DNA from: Rhizobium sullae
GTDB taxonomy: Bacteria; Pseudomonadota; Alphaproteobacteria; Rhizobiales; Rhizobiaceae
DNA: 64,000 bases
Reading direction: 5' to 3'
NCBI RefSeq assembly: GCF_025200715.1
Contig: NZ_CP104145.1
Coordinates: forward strand, 1 to 64,000
Shown here: piece by piece, positions 1 to 8,680 of the stretch
Layout: the number at the start of each line of letters is the position of its first letter
Numbering within the stretch: the first letter of the stretch is position 1
Notes under the pieces: model-generated
The model's database searches: none
The model's input: only the letters and a program-made list of their open reading frames with translations
Told to the model about the DNA's origin: nothing
Position numbers and translations under genes: made by a program

Positions 1-1263
1 ATGGCCGGTAAACCGGCACGAAGCCGCCAAGAGGGAAAGATGGCGATAGCACAACGGGTAGAATCGGTGGTTGCTTCCAAGGAAGATGCTGGCAGCAAGA
101 TCACGCGCCATGCGGGCCTCCTGTCTCAACAATTGCAGCAACTTCGAATGCGCATGTATCCGCCGAAGTCGGAAAAGACGTTGCGGCAGTTCCTTACTAA
201 CGAAGTATCCAAGTTGACGTCGATACCAGATTCGACCTTGAAACTGATGTCCAGCGAAGGGCGCGGTCCGAGCCCGAGCAGGCTCGAAAACAATCATCGC
301 GTCTATACGCTTCCACAGATCAATGAGTTGCGTGAACTCTTTGCAAAACAGAAGCCAGCTGATTCACTGCGCTTCCTTCCCCGCCGGCGGGAGGGAGAGC
401 ATCTGCAGGTCATAGCAATCGCGAACTTCAAGGGTGGGAGCGCCAAGACGACCACCTGTGTTCATCTTGCGCATTATCTTGCTCTTCATGGCTATCGGGT
501 TCTCGCCCTTGACCTTGATCCGCAAGCTTCCCTTTCGGCCTTGTTTGGCGCTCAGCCTGAAGTCGATGTGGGAGCGAACGAGACGATCTACGCAGCCCTG
601 AGGTACGACGAAAGCGCTCGGCGCCCAATACGCGACATTATCAGGAAGACCTACTTCGACGGTGTCGATCTCATCCCCGGCAATCTTGAGGTCATGGAGT
701 ATGAGCACGAGACACCTCGTGTTCTGGCGAACAAATCGAGTTCTGGGGCAATCTTCTTCGAGCGGCTCAAACTCGCTCTCGCTGAAGTCGAGGCGGACTA
801 CGATGTTGTCATCCTGGATACGCCCCCGTCGCTTGGGTTCCTGACCCTGAGTGCGATCTACGCTGCGACGAGCATGATTATCACGGTCCATCCAGCGATG
901 CTGGACGTGGCCTCAATGAGCCAGTTTCTTCTCATGATGGGAGACCTGATCAGTGTTCTCAACGAAAGCGGAGCTCAGCTCGATCAGGACTTCATTCGTT
1001 ATCTGATTACGCGACATGATCCGAATGACGCACCCCAGTCGCAGGTGGTTGCCATGATGCGCCACCTCTTCGGAACAGACGTGTTGCTTCCGACGGCAAT
1101 CGAGAGCACCGCGGTCGAAGCCGCCGGGCTGGCCAAGCGATCGATCTATGAACTCGAAATGGGACAGATCGGACGTGATACCCACAAGCGAGCACGAGAG
1201 GCAGTCGACGCCGTGAACGAGGCCATTGTTCGCCTGATCAACACGAGCTGGGGGCGTGAATGA
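1..1263 (+). CDS. repA: RepA plasmid partition ATPase (ParA family)
   Basis: RepA of a repABC replicon: a ParA-type ATPase that segregates the plasmid and, with RepB, represses the operon. An N-terminal DNA-binding part (about residues 50-115, with the YTLPQINELRELF stretch typical of RepA) is followed by the ATPase domain. The deviant Walker A KGGSAKTT lies near residue 145, DLDPQAS near 171 and the Walker B-like VVILDTPPSLG near 270. The reading frame is open from base 1, so the window may begin exactly at the start codon; an internal Met at residue 14 is an alternative start. It overlaps repB by four bases (ATGA), as expected for a coupled operon. Confidence 0.97.
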   Translation: MAGKPARSRQEGKMAIAQRVESVVASKEDAGSKITRHAGLLSQQLQQLRMRMYPPKSEKTLRQFLTNEVSKLTSIPDSTLKLMSSEGRGPSPSRLENNHRVYTLPQINELRELFAKQKPADSLRFLPRRREGEHLQVIAIANFKGGSAKTTTCVHLAHYLALHGYRVLALDLDPQASLSALFGAQPEVDVGANETIYAALRYDESARRPIRDIIRKTYFDGVDLIPGNLEVMEYEHETPRVLANKSSSGAIFFERLKLALAEVEADYDVVILDTPPSLGFLTLSAIYAATSMIITVHPAMLDVASMSQFLLMMGDLISVLNESGAQLDQDFIRYLITRHDPNDAPQSQVVAMMRHLFGTDVLLPTAIESTAVEAAGLAKRSIYELEMGQIGRDTHKRAREAVDAVNEAIVRLINTSWGRE

Positions 1264-2294
1264 GCAAATCCCCCCGCAAATCTATTGTCGCAAGCTTCGG
1301 ACTGCTTTCCGCGGAGCTGGAAAGTGATCAGGCCGCGGATCAGCAGCAGCCGTCAGTGTCCCCTGCGCCTTCTGCTGGCAATCGCGTCGGAGCTGGCGTG
1401 ATCGGAGCGGCCCATCGAGCCATCGATGACATCCGGACGGAGCGAGATCGTTTGAAGGCTCTCCTTGAGGCGGGAGGCGGTTCGGTTCGAGATGTGGACC
1501 CATTGCTTATTGACCCCTCCCCCTACCCGGACAGGCTGCCTGACGACGACGCAGGCGACTTCGAGGCGTTCAAACGTTCGATCGAGACGGATGGACAGAA
1601 GGTGCCCATTCAGATCCGGAAACATCCGTTATCACCTGGCCGCTACCAGGTGGTCTATGGCCATCGGCGCTGGCTTGCTGCCATGCAACTTGGCCTGCCC
1701 GTCCGCGCGATCGAGGTCGAGATTTCCGATGTCGATCTTGTTGTCGCGCAGGGTATCGAAAATGCCAGCCGTCAGGACCTGACATGGATCGAGCGCGCCT
1801 TGTTTGCTTTCCGCATGGATGAAGCCGGAATCAAACCGCGGGATATCTACGCAGCGCTTTCTATCGAGGACGCGGAACTGGCTCGGATGCGAAGCGTTTA
1901 TCGATCCGTCCCTGCTGATGTCATTGAAGCCATCGGACGGGCGCCAAAGATTGGGCGTCCACGCTGGCTTGATTTGGCCAAGACGGTTGCGGGCGACTCA
2001 GGAATGCTTGATGCCCTACGGGCGGCGCTGGTTAAGAAGGGGGATGCGGCTGAGACCTCCGATCAAAGATTTCAGCGTGTGTTGAACGCCATCAAGCCAG
2101 AATCGACCGGTCGCCGGGAGCCAAGCCCGATTACTGACAAGGGCGGGACTAAGCTCGGCGCCTTGCTGATGTCCTCGAAAGAGGTTCGAATTTCGGCCGA
2201 GGGTTCACTCGGGATCGAGTTTTTGAAGTTTGTTGAGGCGGAGATCCCAGCGCTTACGGAGCGCTTTGCCCGCCTAAGACACGAAAAACTCTGA
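1260..2294 (+). CDS. repB: RepB plasmid partition protein (ParB family)
   Basis: RepB, the centromere-binding partner of RepA. The ParB/Sulfiredoxin-like core is seen at about residues 80-170, including PIQIRKHP, YQVVYGHRRWLAA (ParB box II type) and VVAQGIENASRQDLTWIERA. A helix-turn-helix region follows at about 175-230, then a C-terminal dimerisation part. The start overlaps the repA stop and the length (344 aa) is normal. The stop codon lies inside a 26-bp palindrome that is probably RepB's own binding site. Confidence 0.96.
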   Translation: MSKSPRKSIVASFGLLSAELESDQAADQQQPSVSPAPSAGNRVGAGVIGAAHRAIDDIRTERDRLKALLEAGGGSVRDVDPLLIDPSPYPDRLPDDDAGDFEAFKRSIETDGQKVPIQIRKHPLSPGRYQVVYGHRRWLAAMQLGLPVRAIEVEISDVDLVVAQGIENASRQDLTWIERALFAFRMDEAGIKPRDIYAALSIEDAELARMRSVYRSVPADVIEAIGRAPKIGRPRWLDLAKTVAGDSGMLDALRAALVKKGDAAETSDQRFQRVLNAIKPESTGRREPSPITDKGGTKLGALLMSSKEVRISAEGSLGIEFLKFVEAEIPALTERFARLRHEKL

Positions 2295-2310
2295 CAGCTG
2301 TCAGAGTTTT
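2285..2310. promoter_or_regulatory. parS-like 26-bp palindrome at the end of repB
   Basis: A perfect 26-bp palindrome with core CTGACAGCTGTCAG, overlapping the repB stop codon. A second palindrome with the same 14-bp core follows repC at 3731-3756. Palindromes of this position and kind act as RepB-binding centromere sites in repABC plasmids; the function here is inferred. Confidence 0.75.
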
Positions 2311-2334
2311 AGAGGCCAAGAAAGGAAACGCTGC

Positions 2335-2375
2335 AAAAGAAAAAGGCCCCCTAAACGTTGCCGTCGTGGAAGCCT
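2335..2375 (-). terminator. ctRNA rho-independent terminator
   Basis: Read on the minus strand, AGGCTTCC (2375-2368) pairs over 8 bp (two G-U) with GGGGGCCT (2351-2344). A T-rich run to about 2335 follows. This is the conserved terminator stem of ctRNAs. Confidence 0.7.
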
Positions 2376-2390
2376 CTCTCTCTGTGTGAC
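2335..2390 (-). ncRNA. Antisense ctRNA (IncA-type) between repB and repC
   Basis: repABC operons encode a small counter-transcribed RNA in the repB-repC gap that limits RepC synthesis and sets copy number and incompatibility. Here a minus-strand promoter at 2397-2425 would start transcription near 2390. An 8-bp stem terminator with a T-rich tail ends near 2335, giving about 56 nt, close to known ctRNAs. The exact 5' end is inferred from promoter spacing. Confidence 0.8.
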
Positions 2391-2396
2391 AACTAG

Positions 2397-2425
2397 AGAA
2401 TCGCATTTCCCCGAATCCCAGTCAA
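2397..2425 (-). promoter_or_regulatory. ctRNA promoter
   Basis: On the minus strand a TTGACT -35 box (2425-2420) is followed after 17 bases by a GATTCT -10 box (2402-2397). The -35 and the spacing are good and the -10 is weak. It lies directly upstream of the predicted ctRNA. Confidence 0.6.
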
Positions 2426-2470
2426 GAGTCTTTGGCACCGTAATTTGGTGAGCAGGTTTCTTTTGCCTCT

Positions 2471-3700
2471 TTGAAGGTGAAGAAAATGCAGATTGGAAGT
2501 GTGACGACGCCGTTCGGGCGGCGGCCGATGACGCTTGCCTTGGTGAGGCGGCAAATTGAGACGAGCGAGATCAAGCCAGGCAAGTCGGCCGACAAATGGA
2601 AGGTCTTTAGGGACGCCTCCGAAGCGAGGGAGTTGCTTGGATTGCAGGACCGCAGCCTAGCCGTCCTCGACGCACTCTTGAGCTTTTATCCAGACAACGA
2701 ATTGCGCCAAGATGCGCAACTCATTGTTTTCCCATCCAACGCGCAATTGACACTTCGGGCGCACGGTATCGCCGGCGCTACGCTTAGGAGACATCTGGCT
2801 CTTCTCGTTGAGGCCGGACTTATCGTTCGTAAAGACAGCGCGAATGGGAAGCGCTACGCTCGGAAGGACAAGGCGGGTGCGATCGATAATGCATTCGGCT
2901 TTGATCTGTCACCGTTACTCATGAGAGCCGAGCAGCTCGCCATGATGGCGCAACAGGTCGTTGCCGATCGTTTAGCGCTCCGGCGGGCGAAGGAAAATTT
3001 GACAATTTGCCGCCGCGACGTCCGAAAGCTCATTTCGGCCGCGATCGAGGAAGGCGCCTCAGGGGACTGGGAGAACATCGAAGCGATCTACGTCGGCCTC
3101 GTGGGCAAGATTCCGCGCTCTCCGACGCTCAGCGATGTGAATTCAATCCTGGACGAGATGGAACTCCTGCAGGGGGAGATCATCAACGTTCTGGAAATGC
3201 AGCAAAAAGACGAAAATACTAGCACCAATGATGCTCACAATGAGCGTCACATACAGAATTCAAAAACCGAATCCACCTATGAACTTGAACCTAGCTCTGA
3301 AGATGAGCGGGGCGCGAAGTCGGTGGATGATGATCGGCCGAAGCGGGAGCCGGTCCGTAATTTTCCGCTTGGCATGGTGCTGCGAGCCTGCGCAGGCATC
3401 TCGATGTATGGGCCGAGCGGGGCCATCGGCAGTTGGCGCGACATGATGGCCGCCGCGATCGTCGTGCGGTCGATGCTGGGCGTCAGCCCGTCGGCCTATC
3501 AGGAGGCCTGCGAGGTGATGGGGCCGGAAAATGCTGCGACAGCGATCGCCTGCATCCTTGAGCGGAGTGGACATATCAATTCGCCGGGAGGCTATTTGCG
3601 AGACCTCACGCGCAAGGCGGAGCGGGGCGAATTTTCACTCGGACCGATGCTGATGGCACTCCTCAGTACTGCCGGCGACAGCGGACGCAGGGCAGGGTGA
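2471..3700 (+). CDS. repC: RepC replication initiator
   Basis: Replication initiator of repABC plasmids, a 409-aa winged-helix protein. The N-terminal RepC domain is recognisable (TPFGRRPMTLALVRRQ near residue 14, then DRSLAVLDALLSFYP near residue 64). The C-terminal domain contains FPLGMVLRACAGISMYG and AYQEACEVMGPENAA, typical of the family. The 176-base gap after repB is normal and holds the ctRNA. In this family the replication origin lies inside repC itself, so the gene is both initiator and template. Confidence 0.96.
   Translation: MKVKKMQIGSVTTPFGRRPMTLALVRRQIETSEIKPGKSADKWKVFRDASEARELLGLQDRSLAVLDALLSFYPDNELRQDAQLIVFPSNAQLTLRAHGIAGATLRRHLALLVEAGLIVRKDSANGKRYARKDKAGAIDNAFGFDLSPLLMRAEQLAMMAQQVVADRLALRRAKENLTICRRDVRKLISAAIEEGASGDWENIEAIYVGLVGKIPRSPTLSDVNSILDEMELLQGEIINVLEMQQKDENTSTNDAHNERHIQNSKTESTYELEPSSEDERGAKSVDDDRPKREPVRNFPLGMVLRACAGISMYGPSGAIGSWRDMMAAAIVVRSMLGVSPSAYQEACEVMGPENAATAIACILERSGHINSPGGYLRDLTRKAERGEFSLGPMLMALLSTAGDSGRRAG
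3190..3310. other. Candidate oriV inside repC (AT-rich stretch)
   Basis: Replication origins of several repABC plasmids map within repC. The most AT-rich part of this repC is the linker encoding about residues 240-280, rich in A runs. This is position and composition only; no iterons are evident. Confidence 0.3.
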
Positions 3701-3730
3701 AAACGATGGTGGGAGATCGCCAGCAGGGTA

Positions 3731-3756
3731 AAAACCCTGACAGCTGTCAGGGTTTT
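3731..3756. promoter_or_regulatory. parS-like 26-bp palindrome after repC
   Basis: A perfect 26-bp palindrome sharing the CTGACAGCTGTCAG core and outer AAAA/TTTT with the one at 2285-2310; only two base pairs per arm differ. It sits 31 bases after repC, a usual parS position. The remaining bases to 4081 show no convincing gene or RNA. Confidence 0.75.
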
Positions 3757-4081
3757 AGTCGGCGGAACGGGTTGCCGTGATAATTCCCGATGCTGGCGCT
3801 GTTGAGCACTATGGGCGCCAGCGGTTTGTCGTTTGCAGTTTAGAATTGCGGGATTCTGACCAGACATTGGTACCTAATTGAGATTCGCTGAGGTGATCGA
3901 CCGTGGCTAACATCTTGTAATGTGGCTCATAACCTTGCTTCGGAGCAGGGGCGGAGCGAATCGTACGACGAGTCGAAAGCCAGAGGGCGGCGTCGCTTCG
4001 TCGCGTACTGCTCCTAAACAAAAGCTTGATCGCGCCGCACGTCGTCGGCTGACTACACGAGTCGGCAAATGGGAGTTTGTG

Positions 4082-4346
4082 ATGGACGAAGAACTGAGAA
4101 GTTATTGCCTGACATTGTTCGAGGCCTGTCTTGCACAAATTAAAAGTGGGAAGCCGGGACCGAGTATTCTGACTTCTCCCGAATTTGAGGCAACACTCGG
4201 TCTCCTCTGCCGAAAGCTGAAAGCGGTCGGTTTGGCCGCAAGTTTTTTGGGATGTTGGACCTTGAGCCCGCCGATGTTGCGTCTGTCCGTCGCGAACTTA
4301 TTTCCTTATGCCCCAACCCGATCCGGGGCGGACGGCGCCAACTGTG
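4082..4346 (+). pseudogene. Small hypothetical protein, probable frameshift
   Basis: ATG at 4082 is preceded by GGGAG at good spacing. The product begins MDEELRSYCLTLFEAC and reads coherently to about residue 57. The frame then enters unlikely sequence at a run of six T (about 4242-4248). One extra T would continue the protein as FFGMLDLEPADVASVRREL and stop at 4344-4346, giving about 88 residues. This is either a real frameshift or a homopolymer sequencing error. No family recognised. Confidence 0.45.
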
Positions 4347-4606
4347 AAGGTGGGTGAGTCTCAGTTTTCAGTTATTGAGGACGATTGCATCGCTGTCTCC
4401 GATACCTGGCAGCAGACCAATAGGCGTTCACCAATCTTCACGCGAAGGCTCGACCGCTAGGATCCAAGGCTGCTGTAGTCAGCGGGCGATAGCGTACAGC
4501 ATTGAAATCTCGAGACGCCGATTTTGTACGTGCCAGTCAGGATGAGTGTCTACCAAGAATTATCAGTTCGCCATTAGAAGTGGTTCGATAGCTAAGGACG
4601 TTTCTG

Positions 4607-5197
4607 ATGACAAAATATCAAGCCATTTCCACTGTTGAAACGCTTCTGAAGGAAACGATTTCATCTTTCCAGTCCGCTTTCAACATGTCCGAGCCGAGTT
4701 ACGTCCACAATCTCAAGACAGGTAACAATCCTCGCAAATTCCGACCCGAGCATGACGAACTCGATCAGATTGTCACGTTCTTGATCTGTGAACGTTTCGA
4801 TTTTGAAATAGATGAAGATCACCTTGGAAAAATTGCGAACTGCTACAATACCGAGGCGCCGCGTAGGCCAGCCAACCTTCGGCACAACCTAGTTTTGAGC
4901 CTGAAGAACGGACTGCTCACGTACAGCTTGCCAGGTGATAAATCTCCTACTGCGCCAAGGCGACCGGTGGCTTACCCGTTTCCAATCCGGGACCAACTGA
5001 GCTCGATGGGAGATGGCGTGCGGCGTTTGGAGAACTGCTTTGTCAGTCCAGGGACGACTTCGCCCGAACATATAGCGCTCTTCGCCGCGCTATTGCATAC
5101 CGCCGTCAGCGCAACATCCAGCTTTTTTCCAGATATGGCGAAGTACGTTCAGCCTGAGAGCGACTCCCTCATCGCTCAGTTCGCAGCGGCCTTATAG
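4607..5197 (+). CDS. Hypothetical protein, 196 aa
   Basis: An open frame with an AAGGA ribosome site about 8 bases before ATG and coding-like composition. No signal peptide, membrane segment or recognised domain; it has an acidic helical middle (FEIDEDHLGKIANCYN) and a Pro/Arg-rich stretch near residue 115. It stands alone, convergent with the downstream recombinase. The 260 bases before it show nothing else. Confidence 0.55.
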   Translation: MTKYQAISTVETLLKETISSFQSAFNMSEPSYVHNLKTGNNPRKFRPEHDELDQIVTFLICERFDFEIDEDHLGKIANCYNTEAPRRPANLRHNLVLSLKNGLLTYSLPGDKSPTAPRRPVAYPFPIRDQLSSMGDGVRRLENCFVSPGTTSPEHIALFAALLHTAVSATSSFFPDMAKYVQPESDSLIAQFAAAL

Positions 5198-5290
5198 GGC
5201 CACACCGGTCAATCACGCCTCATGTCTATCTCGAACACAAAAAGAAATTGCGGCGGCGGACAGCTTGCTGACCCTGCATCTCATCTCGCC

Positions 5291-6436
5291 TTACAGCAAC
5301 CTGGTTGCTCGCCCGCTTCTACGGGTTGCATTGTTGTAGTAGCTGGACGCTTGCTGCACAGAACGATGCCGTGACTGCTCCATCGCCTCGGGGAGCGGAA
5401 TGCCGCGATTGGCGGCTTCTGTGAGATAGCCTGAACGCAATCCATGCGCAGAAATCTCGCCAGCCGACAGCCCAGCCATCGCCGCTCGCTGCTTGATGAT
5501 GGCATTGATAGACTGCGGATCGAGCGCCCGCCGCGAGATAGTCCCCCAGCGCCCGATCGCCCGGAACACGCTTCCGCTCTCGATCCTGGCAGCAACCATC
5601 CAGGCATTCAGCGCCTCGACAGGCCTACCGGTCAGAAATACGACGTCGTCCTGTTCGCCGGTCGTGGTCTTGGTGCGGCCGAGATGAATGGCGAGAGAGG
5701 GGAGGGGAGGGCCGCCTGGCACCTCGATCGGAGGCTCGACGGTCAGCTGTTCTCGGCGCAATCCGGCGATTTCGCTGCGCCGGCGGCCACCGGATGCAAA
5801 GGCGACCATCAGAATCGCCCGGTCGCGCAGATCCCGCAGGCTGTCGGTCGCGCAGGTCGACAGCAGTTTTGCCAAGACGTCGCCGGTGACCGCCTTGGCG
5901 CTCTTGCGCCGACGCGTCCGAGGGACGGCGCGCACGGCAAGGCGGATCGCCGATTTCACGGAAGGGGAGGCGAAGGTGCCGTCGAGACCACGCCATTTCG
6001 TTAGCGTCGACCAGTTCGCCAGCCGCCGGCGCACCGTTGCTGACGCGTGCGGTCCGACGGATTTGAGAAAGCCTTGGCGCCGGAGGTTTTCGTCGACGTC
6101 GGCCGGCATGCCGTGATCCGGATCGGTCTCGCGGCGTTGCGGGTCCCAGAGATGATGGGCGACGAATTTCAAAAGCAGCGCCTCGGGCGCCGGCCAGGGC
6201 AGGGATTTTCCAGTCACTGCCATCCCCCAGGCTTCGAGATAGGCGAGATCCGAGGTCAAGGCCCGCAGTGTGTTGTCGCCCATACCCTGGTTGACGAGAT
6301 GGCGCAGCGTCTCGACATCCTGGTCGGTGAGCAGCTCGGCAAGCTCGTCGCGGCGCTCGAGCGGCAGCACCGCGGCGATCGTGTCGAGCTCTTCGGCGCG
6401 CCGCTCCACGGCGGTCAGTGATGTCTTGGGTTTGGC
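5291..6436 (-). CDS. Tyrosine recombinase / phage-type integrase
   Basis: Site-specific recombinase of the tyrosine (XerC/D-like) family, with an N-terminal SAM-like core-binding part and a C-terminal catalytic domain. Catalytic residues visible are the Arg in ASGGRRRSEIAGLR, HGLRS (H-x-x-R), SRHRS and the Tyr in SSYYN near the C terminus. The open frame extends to a TTG at 6520, but GTG at 6436 with GGAG five bases upstream is the better start (about 381 aa). It may maintain plasmid monomers or mobilise neighbouring DNA. It is divergent from the DUF1612-type gene. Confidence 0.88.
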   Translation of the reverse strand, partial: AKPKTSLTAVERRAEELDTIAAVLPLERRDELAELLTDQDVETLRHLVNQGMGDNTLRALTSDLAYLEAWGMAVTGKSLPWPAPEALLLKFVAHHLWDPQRRETDPDHGMPADVDENLRRQGFLKSVGPHASATVRRRLANWSTLTKWRGLDGTFASPSVKSAIRLAVRAVPRTRRRKSAKAVTGDVLAKLLSTCATDSLRDLRDRAILMVAFASGGRRRSEIAGLRREQLTVEPPIEVPGGPPLPSLAIHLGRTKTTTGEQDDVVFLTGRPVEALNAWMVAARIESGSVFRAIGRWGTISRRALDPQSINAIIKQRAAMAGLSAGEISAHGLRSGYLTEAANRGIPLPEAMEQSRHRSVQQASSYYNNATRRSGRATRLL

Positions 6437-6524
6437 CACAAGCGCTCCAAATCGCTGTATTCGGCGGCCATGTCGGCCTTGCTTTGCTGCGATTCTTGCT
6501 GATTTGCGCCGTGAAATCAATCTA

Positions 6525-6551
6525 CCATCGATAACCAGTACTTATCGATGG
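6525..6551. promoter_or_regulatory. Inverted repeat between divergent genes
   Basis: CCATCGATAA and TTATCGATGG form perfect 10-bp arms around 7 bases. It lies between the recombinase and the DUF1612-type gene, so an operator or recombination site is plausible; neither is proven. Confidence 0.45.
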
Positions 6552-6636
6552 CCAGGATCGCATTTGGAATCCGCAGCTATGACGGAAGGTAGAGCCGATA
6601 TCACTTCTGGTTAATGGCGGATTTACCATGATTGCA

Positions 6637-7763
6637 ATGGCTTACGATCTTACGAAACGGCCATCCAGAGCCTGCTGCCGCCGATTTCGAACGCCGGCGT
6701 CGCGCCGGAGCGTCTCGACGAGCGCGCCCGCTCGCCGGTCGGTCAGGGATGGATCGAACGCACCCACTTCACTGATGCCTGTGCCTCGCTGTGGATCGAT
6801 GGCGAACTCGTCCATCTCGAAGACCTCGTCCTCCACGACGCCACCCGCGATATCCGCACCCCAACCCACGAGCTGACCATCGCCCGCGACGTGCTGCGCA
6901 CCCGCCGGCGCATCGCTGCGCAGTCGCCGGATTGGGCCTTGTCCGCAGAGGGTATCCGAACCTTGCGACAAACATCGGACATCAATTCGGCCGGCGCGGG
7001 CGAGGGGAAGACTGCCGTCGTCATTCGCCCCGCGGCGCCGATAAATCCGGAAGGGGAGGGGGAGGAGGGTGACGACGCCAAAGATCTGCCCGGCGTCGAC
7101 TATGCCGCCATCGATGCGGTACTTGCCCGATCGGAGGCCGCGATCGAAAACGCAACGCGGCCCGGCCGCGCCAGCGGGGCAGACAGAGACGCACTGGTCT
7201 ATGATCTCGACTGGGACGAGGATTCCAGGTTGGAGGAATGGCGCGGCGTGTTGCGACAAGCCCAAGAACTACCGGCGGTGCTGCAGGCGATTGTCGCCCT
7301 CGATGCCTGGAACGAGCTTGCTGTTCTACAGCACGCACCCTGGCTCGGCCGGCTGCTTTGCGCGTCGATCCTTCGCCAAGCCGGCATCACGTCAGGCGCC
7401 CATCTTGCCGCCATCAATCTCGGCCTGAAAACCATTCCCGTCGATCGGCGCCGGAACCGCGATCGCGAGACTCGGCTGCTCGCGATCGCCCACGGGTTTT
7501 TGGCGGCCGCCGAGCTCGGCTTGAAGGAACATGACCGTCTGGCCCTGGCCCGAACGTTGTTGGAGCGAAAACTCGATGGGCGGCGGACGTCTTCAAAGCT
7601 TCCAAAACTGGTCGAGTTGGTGATGGCGAAACCGTTGGTGTCGGCCGGGATGGTGGCGAAGACGCTCGACGTGACGCCGCAGGCGGCGCGGCGGATTGTT
7701 TTGGAGCTCGGCCTTCGCGAGATGACGGGGAGGGGGAGGTTTCGGGCGTGGGGCGTTGTTTAG
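6637..7763 (+). pseudogene. DUF1612/HTH (RHE_PE00001-type) protein, frameshifted near its start
   Basis: Resembles the plasmid-borne rhizobial family with DUF1612 and a C-terminal helix-turn-helix. The start MAYDLTKRP at 6637 is typical, but the frame is lost after codon 9. A single extra base near 6662 would join it to the long frame that continues [19 protein letters not shown] and on through [20 protein letters not shown] to the C-terminal HTH ([19 protein letters not shown]). The intact part from GTG 6891 is 290 aa. The role is not established; putative DNA-binding. An IS5-family element is inserted exactly at its stop codon. Confidence 0.7.
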
Positions 7764-8680
7764 AGTCCGTTCAAGAAAGCGGATATCGAGCGAGCCTTCT
7801 TGTCATTAGCTTGATCATAGCGGTCTGAATGAAGGCGAGGCTTGTGCCAGAGAAGCGCTCGAAATCCTTTGCCATTCGGCGGTTTATGCCGAGCCACGCC
7901 AACGTCCGCTCGACGATCCATCGCTTCGGGAGCACCTGAAAGCCGGCCTGATTGCGTTTGACGATTTCCATCGATCGCGGACTGGCCTCTTCGACTGTCG
8001 GGCCCTGATACCCGCCATCGCCGCAAATTTTCTCGATGAATGGAAAGCGGTTGACGAGCCTGTCGAAAACAAGTGCTGCTCCATCACGATCCTGAATACC
8101 TGCCGAATGAACCTCCGCTTTCAGAAGCATGCCCAGGGTATCAACCAGAATGTGCCGCTTGCGGCCCTTGATCTTCTTGCCTGCGTCGTATCCGATATCG
8201 AGACGGGCATCTGGGCCGGTCTTCACCGATTGGCTATCGATGATGGCAAATGACGGCTGTTCTTCGCGCCCCTCAAGCCGCCGCGTCCGGCAGTAGAGCG
8301 CGTCATGGATACGACGCCACGTCCCGTCCCGGCAGAACCGCTTGAAATAATGATAGACCGTGCTCTTCGGTGGAAAATCATGCGGCAGCAATGCCCATTG
8401 GCAGCCTGACTGCAGCAGATAGAAAATCGCGTCCATCACCGCCCGAAGCGACGTCTTGCGTCGGCGGCCCAGTCGAGGCTGCCTTGGCATAAAGGGTTCG
8501 ATCAGGCCCCACTCACGGTCAGTCAGATCGCTTGCGTAGCGCATGCGGCTTCTGTCATGATGACGCCGGGTGAAGGGTGTCCAGGCCATTCGATCTCTCC
8601 GTATTTGTCGCAAAATACAAAGAATCTGATTGCCGCCCTTCACTCAACCCCACGACCGCCAGCCATTCTTGAACAGACAC
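7763..8680 (-). mobile_element. IS5-family insertion sequence, copy A (918 bp)
   Basis: Ends are near-perfect inverted repeats: GAGTCCGTTCAAGAA at 7763-7777 and its complement with two mismatches ending at 8680. TTA flanks both sides (7760-7762, 8681-8683) as a likely target duplication. It carries one transposase and appears identical in sequence to copy B at 10215-11132, in inverted orientation, which indicates recent transposition. Confidence 0.9.
7771..8643 (-). CDS. IS5-family transposase (copy A)
   Basis: DDE transposase of the IS5 family (IS427-like). The N-terminal domain is MRYASDLTDREWGLIEPFMP. The catalytic region has SFAIIDSQSVKTG and KKIKGRKRHILVDTLG with the first Asp residues, DGGYQG, and a C-terminal WIVERTLAWLGINRRMAKDFER carrying the Glu. 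The 290-aa frame probably starts internally, at MAWTPF or MRYAS. Confidence 0.92.
   Translation of the reverse strand: MKGGNQILCILRQIRRDRMAWTPFTRRHHDRSRMRYASDLTDREWGLIEPFMPRQPRLGRRRKTSLRAVMDAIFYLLQSGCQWALLPHDFPPKSTVYHYFKRFCRDGTWRRIHDALYCRTRRLEGREEQPSFAIIDSQSVKTGPDARLDIGYDAGKKIKGRKRHILVDTLGMLLKAEVHSAGIQDRDGAALVFDRLVNRFPFIEKICGDGGYQGPTVEEASPRSMEIVKRNQAGFQVLPKRWIVERTLAWLGINRRMAKDFERFSGTSLAFIQTAMIKLMTRRLARYPLS

Noticed and set aside
364..891. A 175-aa frame antisense to repA.
   Set aside because: It lies wholly opposite the conserved ATPase domain of repA and shows no family features.
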